From a virus: a stretch of 22,813 bases of DNA. The position numbers and the translations under genes are program-made. Positions within the stretch are counted from its first letter, which is position 1; the number at the start of each line of letters is the position of its first letter. This document shows positions 1 to 5,812 of the stretch, piece by piece. Under the pieces are notes generated by a model, which was not told where the DNA came from, did no database searches, and saw nothing but the letters and a program-made list of their open reading frames with translations. The stretch lies in the IMG/VR virus record IMGVR_UViG_3300004282_000010, positions 1 through 22,813 of that record; one strand, written 5' to 3'.

Positions 1-60
1 CGACTTTTTAATTTTCTGTACGACTTTTTAATTTTCTGTACGACTTTTTAATTTTCTGTA
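1..60. repeat. Three tandem copies of a 20-bp unit
   Basis: Three identical 20-bp units abut at 1-20, 21-40 and 41-60. Each unit begins CGACTTTTTAATTTTC and ends CTGTA, so every junction recreates the motif GTACGACTT. The array begins exactly at the window edge, so more copies may lie to the left. Together with the further GTACGACTT copies to position 297 it looks like an iteron array. Confidence 0.9.
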
Positions 61-297
61 ATATTGATTTCTCTAAGCTCTGTACGACTTGTACAACTTG
101 TACGACTTTTTTTTAAAACTTATATACGAGAGATGAATTATGAGAATTAAATTATTTTTGATATATATACTAGGGTTGAAAAAAACCCGTACAAGTCGTA
201 CAAGTCGTACAGAGCTTAGAGAAGTCAATATTACAGATTGTACGACTTTTGTTTTTTATCGTACAGGATAGAAAAAAGTCGTACAGAAAAGTCGTAC
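18..297. other. Putative replication origin with GTACGACTT iterons
   Basis: The 9-mer GTACGACTT occurs at 18-26, 38-46, 82-90, 100-108 and 240-248, with a one-base variant at 91-99. Its reverse complement occurs at 193-201, 202-210, 276-284 and 289-297. The stretch between the inverted blocks (105-187) is very AT-rich, as in a duplex-unwinding element. The next genes are a small DNA-binding protein and a P4-type replicative helicase. Iterons beside a D5/P4-type helicase gene are typical of phage and plasmid origins; the assignment as an origin is inference from this arrangement. The binding protein could be the helicase itself or the small AbrB-like protein. Confidence 0.6.
58..234. repeat. 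47-bp inverted repeat around an AT-rich centre
   Basis: Positions 58-104 are the reverse complement of 188-234 with two mismatches (at 68/224 and 95/197). The arms carry the core CTCTAAGCTCTGTACGACTT and are separated by 83 bases of AT-rich DNA. A small hairpin, GGGTT-GAAAAA-AACCC, lies at 173-188 at the inner edge of the right arm. The arms could extrude as a cruciform or place iterons symmetrically around an unwinding region. Confidence 0.85.
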
Positions 298-315
298 ATG
301 ATAAAAAATATATAT

Positions 316-327
316 ATGTTGCAACAT
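316..327. promoter_or_regulatory. Perfect 12-bp palindrome ATGTTGCAACAT upstream of the first gene
   Basis: ATGTTGCAACAT is a perfect palindrome set in alternating TATATA sequence, 50 bases before the first start codon. TATAAT at 353-358 could be the -10 element of the promoter for the helicase operon, but no well-spaced -35 is visible. The palindrome is a candidate operator, perhaps for the AbrB-like product of the next gene. This is inference from position only. Confidence 0.35.
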
Positions 328-377
328 TTATATATTTGTGATAGTATATAAATATAATAAATTGTGAGGTGATTAAC

Positions 378-557
378 TTGAAAATAAATAAAAAAATTAG
401 AAAAACTGGAGGAAGTTATAGTGTAGTATTACCAACTTCTATAATAAAATTATTTGGAATAAATGAACAAATAGAAATGGAAATAGATGTAGAAACACAA
501 AGTATAGTTATTAGGAAAAAACTAGATGAGGAGGTTAACGATGAACAAGATAACTGA
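378..557 (+). CDS. AbrB/MazE-like small DNA-binding protein
   Basis: The 59-residue product begins with a basic stretch and contains KTGGSYSVVLPTSIIKLFGI, followed by an acidic strand and IVIRKKL. This is the pattern of the swapped-hairpin AbrB/MazE/SpoVT fold (R-x-G-S...V-x-LP...LGI). Such proteins dimerise and bind DNA as transition-state regulators or antitoxin-like repressors. I prefer the TTG start at 378, because the in-frame GTG at 369 lies inside the ribosome binding site GAGGTGAT. The gene sits between the iterons and the helicase gene, whose start it overlaps by 17 bases, so the two are translationally linked. It may bind the iterons or the palindrome at 316-327. No toxin gene is adjacent, so an antitoxin role is not supported. 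Confidence 0.7.
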   Translation: MKINKKIRKTGGSYSVVLPTSIIKLFGINEQIEMEIDVETQSIVIRKKLDEEVNDEQDN

Positions 558-2061
558 TATAGATGAAAAAAGAAAAAAAACAAAAGAAGAAGTTGAATTG
601 GAAAAAATTAAAAAATATTTTGAAGAAAATCAAACAGATCTTTTGAAAGCATATTATTCACTTAAACAGCAAGAAAATTCATCTTATTATGATTACTCAG
701 AAAAAGGGAAAATAACATCTTTTTTAGTGAAAAAGTTTATACCACAATATCTGGGAGATAAAAAGTTTATAAGTTTTACTGATGAACTATATCAATATGA
801 CAATGGAGTATATAGAAAGGCTATTAATCATATGAAAGAAATTCAGGAAATGTTAAGTATAAGCGACCCCCAAATAGTAAGAAACGTTAAAAATGCGTCT
901 ATAGCATTAAAAACCAAATTAGAGGTTGATATAAGTAAAATCAACGAAAATAATGACTTTATTAATTTTAAAAATGGAATTTATGATGTAAAGAAAGATG
1001 TTTTGATAGAACATAACCCAGATATTTATTCAACAATACAAGTAAAAGGAAATTTTAGTAAGTATGATAATGACAAGTTTGATCAAAGCATGTTCAAAAA
1101 ATACATGGATACATCTTTTGAGGATTATGATTATAATACTATACAAGAAATATTTGGATATTGTTTGACTGGATATGTGCAAGCACAGAAAATGTTTTTC
1201 TTCCTTGGAGAAGGTAGAAATGGAAAAGGTGTTTTGCTTAGACTGATAGATAGTTTATATACAGAAGAATTTAAATCATCAGTTAGATTAGAACAAATGT
1301 TTAATGATGATAGACTTGCTCAATTGTTTGGGAAATATATAAATATAGCAGGAGATATATCTGCAAAATATATTGAAGATGATTCTCTCATAAAATCTAT
1401 TGTAGGAGAGGATCCTATAACAGGAAGTAAAAAATTCAAAGATACTTTTAGATTTATAAACAAAGCAAAGTTTATTTTTTCAGGACAAAAAATGCCAGGT
1501 ACCGCTGGCAAAGAATTCGCATTTATTGAGCGACTTATAATAATAAAGTGCAATAAAGTTATTCCAGTTGAAAAAAGAATAACAGGTTTATCTGAAATTC
1601 TAATAAATAAAGAATTTGATGTTATAATTTCATGGGCAATAGAGGGACTTAAGCGACTTTTGAAAAATGATTTTAAATTCACAATTTCAGAAGCTGGAAA
1701 AAATAATATAAAAGAATATGACTACGAAAATAATAGTCTGAAGCAATTTATTGAGACTTACTGTAATTTAGATACATCAGATAAAAGTTTTATCCCAAAA
1801 TCTGAATTTACAAAAGTGTATGAGCAATTTTGTAAAATAGAAGGCTTGAAACCACTAATGGCAAAGACAAGAATTAAAACAATGGAAGAATTTAAGATAA
1901 CTGAAAAACACACTGTTTTGTTTAACGGAAGATATTGGGTTAAAATTGCGTGGAATAAGTTAGTCGAAGAAATTTTTAAGGAACTTGCTATAAAAAATGA
2001 TGGAACGATTGATAATGAATATATAAAGAATGAAAGAAACGCACTAGAACATGGATTATGA
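541..2061 (+). CDS. P4/D5-family replicative helicase (SF3), phage/plasmid primase family
   Basis: This 506-residue protein has the D5_N-like segment (FINFKNGIYDV, about residues 140-150) followed by an SF3 helicase core. The core has Walker A GEGRNGKG at 223-230, Walker B YINIAGDIS at about 266-274, and the SF3 motif C KFIFSGQKMP at 310-319. The family unwinds DNA as a hexamer at phage and plasmid origins. No archaeo-eukaryotic primase domain is visible before D5_N: the first 130 residues are charged and helical, so the protein looks like a stand-alone helicase. The ATG at 541 is chosen over the in-frame ATG at 526 because GAGGAGG lies just before 541 and overlaps the upstream ATG. Its position right after the iteron block supports a role in origin opening. 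Confidence 0.88.
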   Translation: MNKITDIDEKRKKTKEEVELEKIKKYFEENQTDLLKAYYSLKQQENSSYYDYSEKGKITSFLVKKFIPQYLGDKKFISFTDELYQYDNGVYRKAINHMKEIQEMLSISDPQIVRNVKNASIALKTKLEVDISKINENNDFINFKNGIYDVKKDVLIEHNPDIYSTIQVKGNFSKYDNDKFDQSMFKKYMDTSFEDYDYNTIQEIFGYCLTGYVQAQKMFFFLGEGRNGKGVLLRLIDSLYTEEFKSSVRLEQMFNDDRLAQLFGKYINIAGDISAKYIEDDSLIKSIVGEDPITGSKKFKDTFRFINKAKFIFSGQKMPGTAGKEFAFIERLIIIKCNKVIPVEKRITGLSEILINKEFDVIISWAIEGLKRLLKNDFKFTISEAGKNNIKEYDYENNSLKQFIETYCNLDTSDKSFIPKSEFTKVYEQFCKIEGLKPLMAKTRIKTMEEFKITEKHTVLFNGRYWVKIAWNKLVEEIFKELAIKNDGTIDNEYIKNERNALEHGL

Positions 2062-2111
2062 TTTATTAAGTACCAATTAATAAATCGTATTAGGGAAATT
2101 ATATAATAAAT

Positions 2112-2146
2112 ACAAACATATTGCAATAGTTTTGTAATATGTTTGT
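2112..2146 (+). other. 15-bp hairpin after the helicase gene
   Basis: ACAAACATATTGCAA at 2112-2126 pairs with TTGTAATATGTTTGT at 2132-2146 around a five-base loop, with only one G-U pair in the stem. No U tract follows on the + strand, so it is not a standard intrinsic terminator for the helicase gene. It may be a processing or stability hairpin, or an operator. It lies about 30 bases before the next gene. Confidence 0.6.
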
Positions 2147-2177
2147 AATAAAAAGTGAAAAGGAGATAATTTAAATT

Positions 2178-2357
2178 ATGAATTATGAAAATGAATTAAA
2201 GTGGATGATTGCAAGATGCAATAGTTATAAGGATTTTGTTGAAGAATTATATACTGAATCTAATGATATTTATACAAGGAGCCAGTGTTGGGAAATGGTG
2301 AAAATGGCTTTGACTGAGCAAATGAATGAGAGAAGAATTGGAGGGAATGAAGAATGA
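2178..2357 (+). CDS. Small hypothetical protein, 59 residues
   Basis: The reading frame starts at ATG 2178 and encodes a mostly helical acidic protein beginning MNYENELKWMIARCNSY. A Shine-Dalgarno sequence AAAAGGAGAT lies upstream, about 12 bases from the start, which is rather long. The gene ends in GAATGA and overlaps the next start by four bases, supporting translational coupling. I recognise no family. The residue pattern (amphipathic helices, Trp-Cys near the middle) suggests a small helical bundle. The coding case rests on the coupling and the ribosome binding site. Confidence 0.55.
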   Translation: MNYENELKWMIARCNSYKDFVEELYTESNDIYTRSQCWEMVKMALTEQMNERRIGGNEE

Positions 2358-2521
2358 AATTTATAGAAATACCAATTATTTCAATAATTGTTAGCAATAT
2401 TGGATATATATTGTGGACAAAAAGAATTAGTTTTATATTTTTTGTTGGGAGTATGGCAGGATCCTTTATTTTATTGGTGGGGAAAATCATTTATGACGAG
2501 TTAGAGAGGATGAGACTATGA
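2354..2521 (+). CDS. Small membrane protein, 55 residues
   Basis: The product has a hydrophobic N-terminal segment (about residues 4-20), a short basic loop WTKR, a second hydrophobic segment (about 25-45) and a charged tail IYDELERM. It is therefore a likely two-pass inner-membrane protein. It overlaps the upstream stop and the downstream start by four bases each. The last 26 bases of its tail region (2489-2514) recur at 3161-3186, where the same frame reads IYDELERMS and then a stop. The present 3' end may therefore have been rebuilt when the following gene was inserted. Function unknown. Confidence 0.55.
   Translation: MKFIEIPIISIIVSNIGYILWTKRISFIFFVGSMAGSFILLVGKIIYDELERMRL
2489..2514 (+). 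repeat. 26-bp direct repeat, left copy (flanks the DUF5662-like gene)
   Basis: The 26 bases here, with core ACGAGTTAGAGAGGATGAG, recur identically at 3161-3186. The similarity extends imperfectly a few bases further upstream (GAAAAT). The copy covers the 3' end of the small membrane protein gene and the GAGAGG ribosome binding site of the next gene. Confidence 0.92.
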
Positions 2522-3153
2522 ATAAAACAAAGTTTTACGAAGAAGAAACTAGCAAGCATATAGAACAAGTTTCAAATTATTTGTTATATGTTTCAAAAAA
2601 ACTAGAATCAAAAGGGGTTAATCATGATAAAAGTAAATTTAGCGAAGAGGAAAGAGAGGCTTTTATAAAATATACTCCATTATTAAAAAATACAACTTAT
2701 GGATCAGCTCAGTATAAAAAATATTTACAAGAAATGAAACCTGCCTTAGATCATCATTACACAAACAATAGACATCACCCAGAGCACTTTAAAAATGGAA
2801 TTAATGATATGAATTTAATTGATATAGTTGAAATGTTTTTTGACTGGATGGCAGCAACAAAAAGACATGCTAATGGAGATATTTATAAAAGCATTGAAGA
2901 AAATAAAAAACGTTTTGGATATGACAATTTACTTGCTAATATTTTTACAAATACAGCAAAGGAGATGGAGTGGTATAGCTTAATCGAGGAACAATTTAAT
3001 AATGATGATAGTAAAGATGTTCGAATTATTGTTTATGATTGGTGGATAGGTATTTGTGTAGAAACTGATGCCTATAAAGCTAAGTTTGCAGAAAAAGATA
3101 TCATGGCTGCAAAGGATATTATTTTAAGCTTAGTAAGTTTAGGATTGGGATAG
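2518..3153 (+). CDS. DUF5662-like protein with His/Asp motifs
   Basis: The 211-residue protein has NHDKSKF (35-41), DHH (78-80), HHPEH (86-90) and IDIVEMFFDWMAA (101-113). This order of conserved His/Asp motifs matches my memory of the DUF5662 family, common in Firmicute phages and genomes. The spaced H-D, DHH and HxxEH pairs resemble the metal-binding set of HD-domain hydrolases, so a phosphohydrolase activity is possible but unproven. It starts at ATG 2518 after GAGAGGATGAG and overlaps the previous stop by four bases. The gene is bracketed by the 26-bp direct repeats at 2489 and 3161, which suggests it is a cargo gene gained by duplication or recombination. The family call is from motif recall, not a search. 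Confidence 0.7.
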   Translation: MNKTKFYEEETSKHIEQVSNYLLYVSKKLESKGVNHDKSKFSEEEREAFIKYTPLLKNTTYGSAQYKKYLQEMKPALDHHYTNNRHHPEHFKNGINDMNLIDIVEMFFDWMAATKRHANGDIYKSIEENKKRFGYDNLLANIFTNTAKEMEWYSLIEEQFNNDDSKDVRIIVYDWWIGICVETDAYKAKFAEKDIMAAKDIILSLVSLGLG

Positions 3154-3160
3154 AAAATTT

Positions 3161-3186
3161 ATTTATGACGAGTTAGAGAGGATGAG
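3161..3186 (+). repeat. 26-bp direct repeat, right copy
   Basis: This copy is identical to 2489-2514 and lies eight bases after the stop of the DUF5662-like gene. Read in the frame of the small membrane protein it gives IYDELERMS followed by TAA. That is a plausible original end for that protein, so this copy may be the displaced ancestral 3' end. Confidence 0.92.
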
Positions 3187-3205
3187 TTAAATAATTAAAG
3201 GTAAT

Positions 3206-3412
3206 ATGGTAACAGAATGTCCACGTTGCAAAGATGAAATAGTGTTTTACGAATTTGATACTGGTAGTTTTGAGTATAAATGTGAAATGTGTAATCAGAT
3301 TCTTAGAATAAATATAGAACTTTCTTACAGAATAAATGCGGAAAAGATTATAAGTATTCCTATTTTTATTTCACCTAGTAGAATGGAAAAAAATAATTCT
3401 AAAATAGATTAG
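3206..3412 (+). CDS. Small zinc-ribbon protein
   Basis: The 68-residue product has two CxxC knuckles, CPRC at 5-8 and CEMC at 26-29, separated by short beta-like segments. This is a classic one-zinc ribbon. The C-terminal half has no recognisable motif. AAAGG precedes ATG 3206 at short spacing. It is the last gene before a strong terminator at 3425-3481. Zinc ribbons of this size in phages may bind DNA, RNA or protein; nothing here narrows the role. Confidence 0.65.
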   Translation: MVTECPRCKDEIVFYEFDTGSFEYKCEMCNQILRINIELSYRINAEKIISIPIFISPSRMEKNNSKID

Positions 3413-3424
3413 CGTAGTTTTATA

Positions 3425-3481
3425 AACGCAATTTGAAGTTGTTTCTATTGATTAAGGAAATAACTTTAAGTTGCGTTTTTT
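3425..3481 (+). terminator. Strong intrinsic terminator with a 22-bp stem
   Basis: Positions 3425-3446 pair along their full length with 3456-3477, using some G-U pairs, around a nine-base loop. A run of six T follows at 3476-3481. It ends the first operon. The stem base AACGCAA/TTGCGTT is the strongest part. The loop side contains the motif TGATTAAGG (3449-3457), seen again at 9600 and 14089. Confidence 0.88.
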
Positions 3482-3491
3482 ATATGGATAG

Positions 3492-3545
3492 TTGACTAAA
3501 TATTATAACTATATTATAATAAAATTAACGTTTAGAGAACGTTAA
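3492..3545 (+). promoter_or_regulatory. Sigma70-like promoter with overlapping operator-like palindrome
   Basis: TTGACT (3492-3497) and TATAAT (3515-3520) are separated by exactly 17 bases, close to consensus for a vegetative promoter. Six bases after the -10 lies AACGTTTAGAGAACGTTAA (3527-3545), within a perfect inverted repeat of seven-base half-sites (3525-3531 and 3539-3545). A dyad at the start point is typical of a repressor site. A related sequence follows the second promoter at 4761-4779. The promoter would drive the genes at 3560-4614. Confidence 0.8.
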
Positions 3546-3559
3546 GAAAGGACAACGAT

Positions 3560-3835
3560 ATGCAAATAATTGTAAAGTATGACCAAATTATAAAAGTAGT
3601 TGATGAAATAAATTTTGTTAATTGTGATACTGGAATAATTGTCTTTGTATCAAAATCCGAAGAAAAAACTAAGTTGTGTTTACTTTTATGTTTTAGCAAT
3701 ATAGGAGATATAAGTAATATAGTAAGTGCATATATAAATAATAATAAGGTTATTGACTTCGATAGAATAATTATTGATAAGTATAGGGGACTAAAAGAAG
3801 AAGAAGACTATAAAAAAAGATGTGATAGGGGGTAA
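3560..3835 (+). CDS. Hypothetical protein, 91 residues
   Basis: First gene behind the 3492 promoter, with AAAGGA before ATG 3560. The product alternates hydrophobic beta-like segments (IIVKYDQIIKVVDEI, GIIVFVS, KLCLLLCF) with a charged C-terminal helix rich in Lys, Glu and Asp. No catalytic motif or membrane topology is evident. It ends six bases before the more likely start of the next gene (ATG 3837). I do not recognise a family. Confidence 0.65.
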   Translation: MQIIVKYDQIIKVVDEINFVNCDTGIIVFVSKSEEKTKLCLLLCFSNIGDISNIVSAYINNNKVIDFDRIIIDKYRGLKEEEDYKKRCDRG

Positions 3836-3836
3836 T

Positions 3837-4028
3837 ATGAAAACAAATAAAAATAATAATATAAATATTGAAGATATTGACTTTTTAGAAGAAGTTAAAA
3901 ATTGTATGTTTTGCCAACATAGTAAAGATGTTGGCAATGAAAAGTTTTTTTGTGAAAAAGTAAAGTTTACAGCATCTGAAAAACAAAGATATAATTTTTC
4001 AGAAAAATGCAGTCACTATGAATTTTAG
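3837..4028 (+). CDS. Small Cys/His protein, CxxC...C...CxH type (copy A)
   Basis: The 63-residue product has Cys at 23, 26, 39 and 58 and His at 60, ending CSHYEF. That gives a likely single zinc site. The gene at 4800 encodes a second protein with the same plan, so the two look like diverged paralogues. The start is ATG 3837, which follows GATAGGGGGTA. An in-frame GTG at 3822 lies inside the previous gene and lacks a good site. Its downstream neighbour is a DEDDh exonuclease. Function unknown; a small metal-binding phage protein is all that can be said. Confidence 0.65.
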   Translation: MKTNKNNNINIEDIDFLEEVKNCMFCQHSKDVGNEKFFCEKVKFTASEKQRYNFSEKCSHYEF

Positions 4029-4050
4029 AAAATATAAGGGAGAGAAAACA

Positions 4051-4614
4051 ATGAAGAAAATATTTTTTGACACTGAATTTACTGGGTTAACACAAAATAC
4101 AAGTCTGATTAGTATTGGGCTAGTTGCTGATACTGGAGAAAAAATATATATAGAGAATTTAGATTGGGATAAAAGCAAGTCGAATGATTGGATAAATACT
4201 AATGTAATTAAAAATACTTTTTGGTTAGATGAGGATAGTGATAAAATCCAACCCAAATTTACTATAAGTTATAATTTGGTGTCTATGGCACTTAGATCGT
4301 ATGAAATCAAAGAAGAATTAATTGAGTGGTTTGATAAGTTTGGAGATGAAAGCATTGAAATTTGGTCTGATTGCCTAGCATATGACTGGGTACTATTTTG
4401 TAATATTTTTGGTGGAGCATTTAATATTCCTAGTAATATTTATTATATCCCTTTCGACTTGTGTACGCTTATGAAAATAAAAGGCATAGATCCTGATATA
4501 AACAGGGAAAAATTTGCTGATTGTAATGATGAATTAGTTGAAAGCAAGCACAACTCGCTACATGATGCAGAAATAATTAAAAAGTGTTATGAAAAAATAA
4601 CAATAGCTTACTAA
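4051..4614 (+). CDS. DEDDh 3'-5' exonuclease (Rv2179c-like)
   Basis: The 187-residue protein begins MKKIFFDTEFTGL, with the ExoI pair D7/E9. It has a YD (D112) in the ExoII position and HNSLHDA near the end, giving H167-x4-D172 for ExoIII of the DEDDh class. All four acidic residues and the His are present, so it should be an active two-metal-ion exonuclease. The compact length and N-terminal catalytic start resemble the Rv2179c-like exoribonuclease group; DNA as substrate is equally possible in a phage. The start is ATG 4051 after AAGGGAGAG rather than the in-frame ATG at 4018, which overlaps the previous gene. It is followed by a terminator at 4648. Confidence 0.82.
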   Translation: MKKIFFDTEFTGLTQNTSLISIGLVADTGEKIYIENLDWDKSKSNDWINTNVIKNTFWLDEDSDKIQPKFTISYNLVSMALRSYEIKEELIEWFDKFGDESIEIWSDCLAYDWVLFCNIFGGAFNIPSNIYYIPFDLCTLMKIKGIDPDINREKFADCNDELVESKHNSLHDAEIIKKCYEKITIAY

Positions 4615-4647
4615 ATTAAATATTATTTATAGTTTTGTAAATTTTAG

Positions 4648-4673
4648 AATAGGCTAATAGCCTATTTTTTTTT
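4648..4673 (+). terminator. Intrinsic terminator after the exonuclease gene
   Basis: AATAGGC (4648-4654) and GCCTATT (4660-4666) form a seven-bp stem with loop TAATA, followed by an uninterrupted T run to 4673. It separates the 3560-4614 operon from the one starting at 4800. Confidence 0.85.
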
Positions 4674-4693
4674 GTAATAAAACTGTAATCAAG

Positions 4694-4779
4694 TTACGCT
4701 TGCTAGACGTAAAAAACTATTGACTAGTTACATATAAAAGTGTATTATAATAATATAAATAACGTTTTACGAGCGATAA
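4694..4779 (+). promoter_or_regulatory. Second promoter with two operator-like dyads
   Basis: TTGACT at 4720-4725 is followed by TATTAT at 4743-4748 (17-base spacing) or TATAAT at 4746-4751 (20 bases). Upstream of the -35, TTACGCTTGCTAGACGTAA (4694-4712) has inverted TTACG/CGTAA ends. Downstream, AACGTTTTACGAGCGATAA (4761-4779) matches the dyad of the 3492 promoter at 14 of 19 positions. Shared -35 and shared downstream element suggest one regulator controls both operons. It would drive the genes from 4800 onward. Confidence 0.65.
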
Positions 4780-4799
4780 AAAAATAAGGAGTTGTAGCA

Positions 4800-5000
4800 A
4801 TGGGTAACATTAAATGTAGCAATTGCCTGTATAGGGCATATGATATTCAGAGTGGCGAAAGTTATTGTTGTAAGGCAATGTTTGAAAATGTAAACATAAG
4901 AGAAGAAATTAAAGCTATGAACTGTCAACACTTTAAAATGTCTTTTTTAGAAGTTGAAGAATTTACACAAAAAATAGTAGAAGAACAGTTACCATTTTGA
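4800..5000 (+). CDS. Small Cys/His protein, CxxC...CC...CxH type (copy B)
   Basis: The 66-residue product has Cys at 6, 9, 23, 24 and 42 and His at 44, in the order CSNC...YCC...NCQHF. The spacing parallels the 63-residue protein at 3837 (CMFC...FFC...KCSHY), so they are probably paralogues binding one zinc each. AAGGAG precedes ATG 4800 at good spacing. It is the first gene after the 4720 promoter and lies directly before the ERF-type gene. The C-terminal tail is acidic (EVEEFTQKIVEEQLPF). No known function. Confidence 0.68.
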   Translation: MGNIKCSNCLYRAYDIQSGESYCCKAMFENVNIREEIKAMNCQHFKMSFLEVEEFTQKIVEEQLPF

Positions 5001-5022
5001 TGGTAACCTTGGGGGAAAAGAA

Positions 5023-5763
5023 ATGGTAACTATATTTAGAAAAATTGCAAAAATAAAATTGTTTGTAAGCAAGAAAAATAAAAATGAATTTGCTAATTTT
5101 AACTTTAGGAATTTGGATGACATACTTCTAGTTCTTAAGCCAGAACTAGAAAAAAATAACTTATACATGTATTTTACCGAGGTAGAATATGATATTGATA
5201 AGTTATTTATGAAAATTAATATTTTAGACTTGGATCAAGACACTAATAATTTGCTATCAATCCAAGGTCAAATAAAAATAGATTGGGGTAAATCAAAAAT
5301 GGACGATTCACAAAGGGTTTTGTCAGCAAAAACATTTTTGAAAAAATCCTTAATCGAAGATATATTTTGTCTATCCTCTGATGATCCAGATGGGCATGAT
5401 AACACATCAAATTCAAGTCAGAATAATACTAGAGAAACAAAACAAAGGGCAGTTAAAAAAGAAGTAAATGCTACAAATGAATCGGGTACTAATAACATAA
5501 ATAATGATGTTAAGGAGAAAACAACAGAACCCGAAATGAGAAGTTTTATCACAAAGGCACTGCTAACAATGAGTGAAGGAAGTATTGATGATGCAAAGGT
5601 GAAGTTAAAAAAATACACATCTTTTACAGGATCCAATGGCAATGAAGTGCCTGGAATTGATGATACAAAATTGCTAAATGGGAAACGGCTACAAGTAACT
5701 TATGGAAAAGTGAAAACAGAATTTAACAAATATAAGGAAGATCAAATTGGTTTACCAGTTTAA
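5023..5763 (+). CDS. erf: ERF-family single-strand annealing protein
   Basis: This 246-residue protein shows the ERF pattern. An N-terminal helix is followed by NEFANFNFRNLDDILLVLKP (residues 21-40), corresponding to the family's K-x-F-x-Y-R-DDIL-x-LKP segment. Next come beta strands, then AKTFLKKSLIEDIFCLSSDDPDG (about 102-124), matching the conserved SYxxRYxLxxLFxIxxDDPD end. ERF proteins anneal complementary single strands during phage recombination and concatemer formation. A low-complexity Asn/Ser/Thr/Lys linker (about 125-165) leads to a C-terminal helical region that probably contacts host or phage single-strand-binding partners. The canonical Tyr/Arg residues of the second motif are replaced by Phe/Lys, so it is a divergent member. 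GGGGGAAAAG precedes the ATG. The nucleases at 4051 and 7472 are plausible partners. Confidence 0.78.
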   Translation: MVTIFRKIAKIKLFVSKKNKNEFANFNFRNLDDILLVLKPELEKNNLYMYFTEVEYDIDKLFMKINILDLDQDTNNLLSIQGQIKIDWGKSKMDDSQRVLSAKTFLKKSLIEDIFCLSSDDPDGHDNTSNSSQNNTRETKQRAVKKEVNATNESGTNNINNDVKEKTTEPEMRSFITKALLTMSEGSIDDAKVKLKKYTSFTGSNGNEVPGIDDTKLLNGKRLQVTYGKVKTEFNKYKEDQIGLPV

Positions 5764-5772
5764 ATAAAAATA

Positions 5773-5812
5773 TGGTTGGTGGTTATCCATAAACCACCGT
5801 AAAGGAGAAAAA
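5773..5812 (+). promoter_or_regulatory. Duplicated hairpin leader, copy 1
   Basis: GGTGGTT (5778-5784) pairs with AACCACC (5792-5798) around a short loop, immediately before the AAAGGAG ribosome binding site. The whole block from TGGTTGG to the start codon recurs almost base for base at 6184-6223. The hairpin could set ribosome access or protect the mRNA 5' side. Confidence 0.85.

Noticed and set aside
1-297. CRISPR-like array at the left edge
   Set aside because: The three 20-mers abut without spacers, and the other copies of the short motif occur in both orientations; no cas genes are near.
369-377. GTG 369 as start of the AbrB-like gene
   Set aside because: The GTG is part of the GAGGTGAT site; TTG 378 has correct spacing.
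526-540. ATG 526 as start of the helicase gene
   Set aside because: It overlaps the GAGGAGG ribosome binding site that serves ATG 541; the 541 start is better spaced.
378-557. Toxin-antitoxin pair with the AbrB/MazE-like protein as antitoxin
   Set aside because: The downstream gene is a helicase and no MazF-, Fic- or VapC-like toxin is adjacent.
1320-2126. Minus-strand open frames over the helicase gene
   Set aside because: They are shadows of a well-supported + strand gene, have no ribosome binding sites and show no family pattern.
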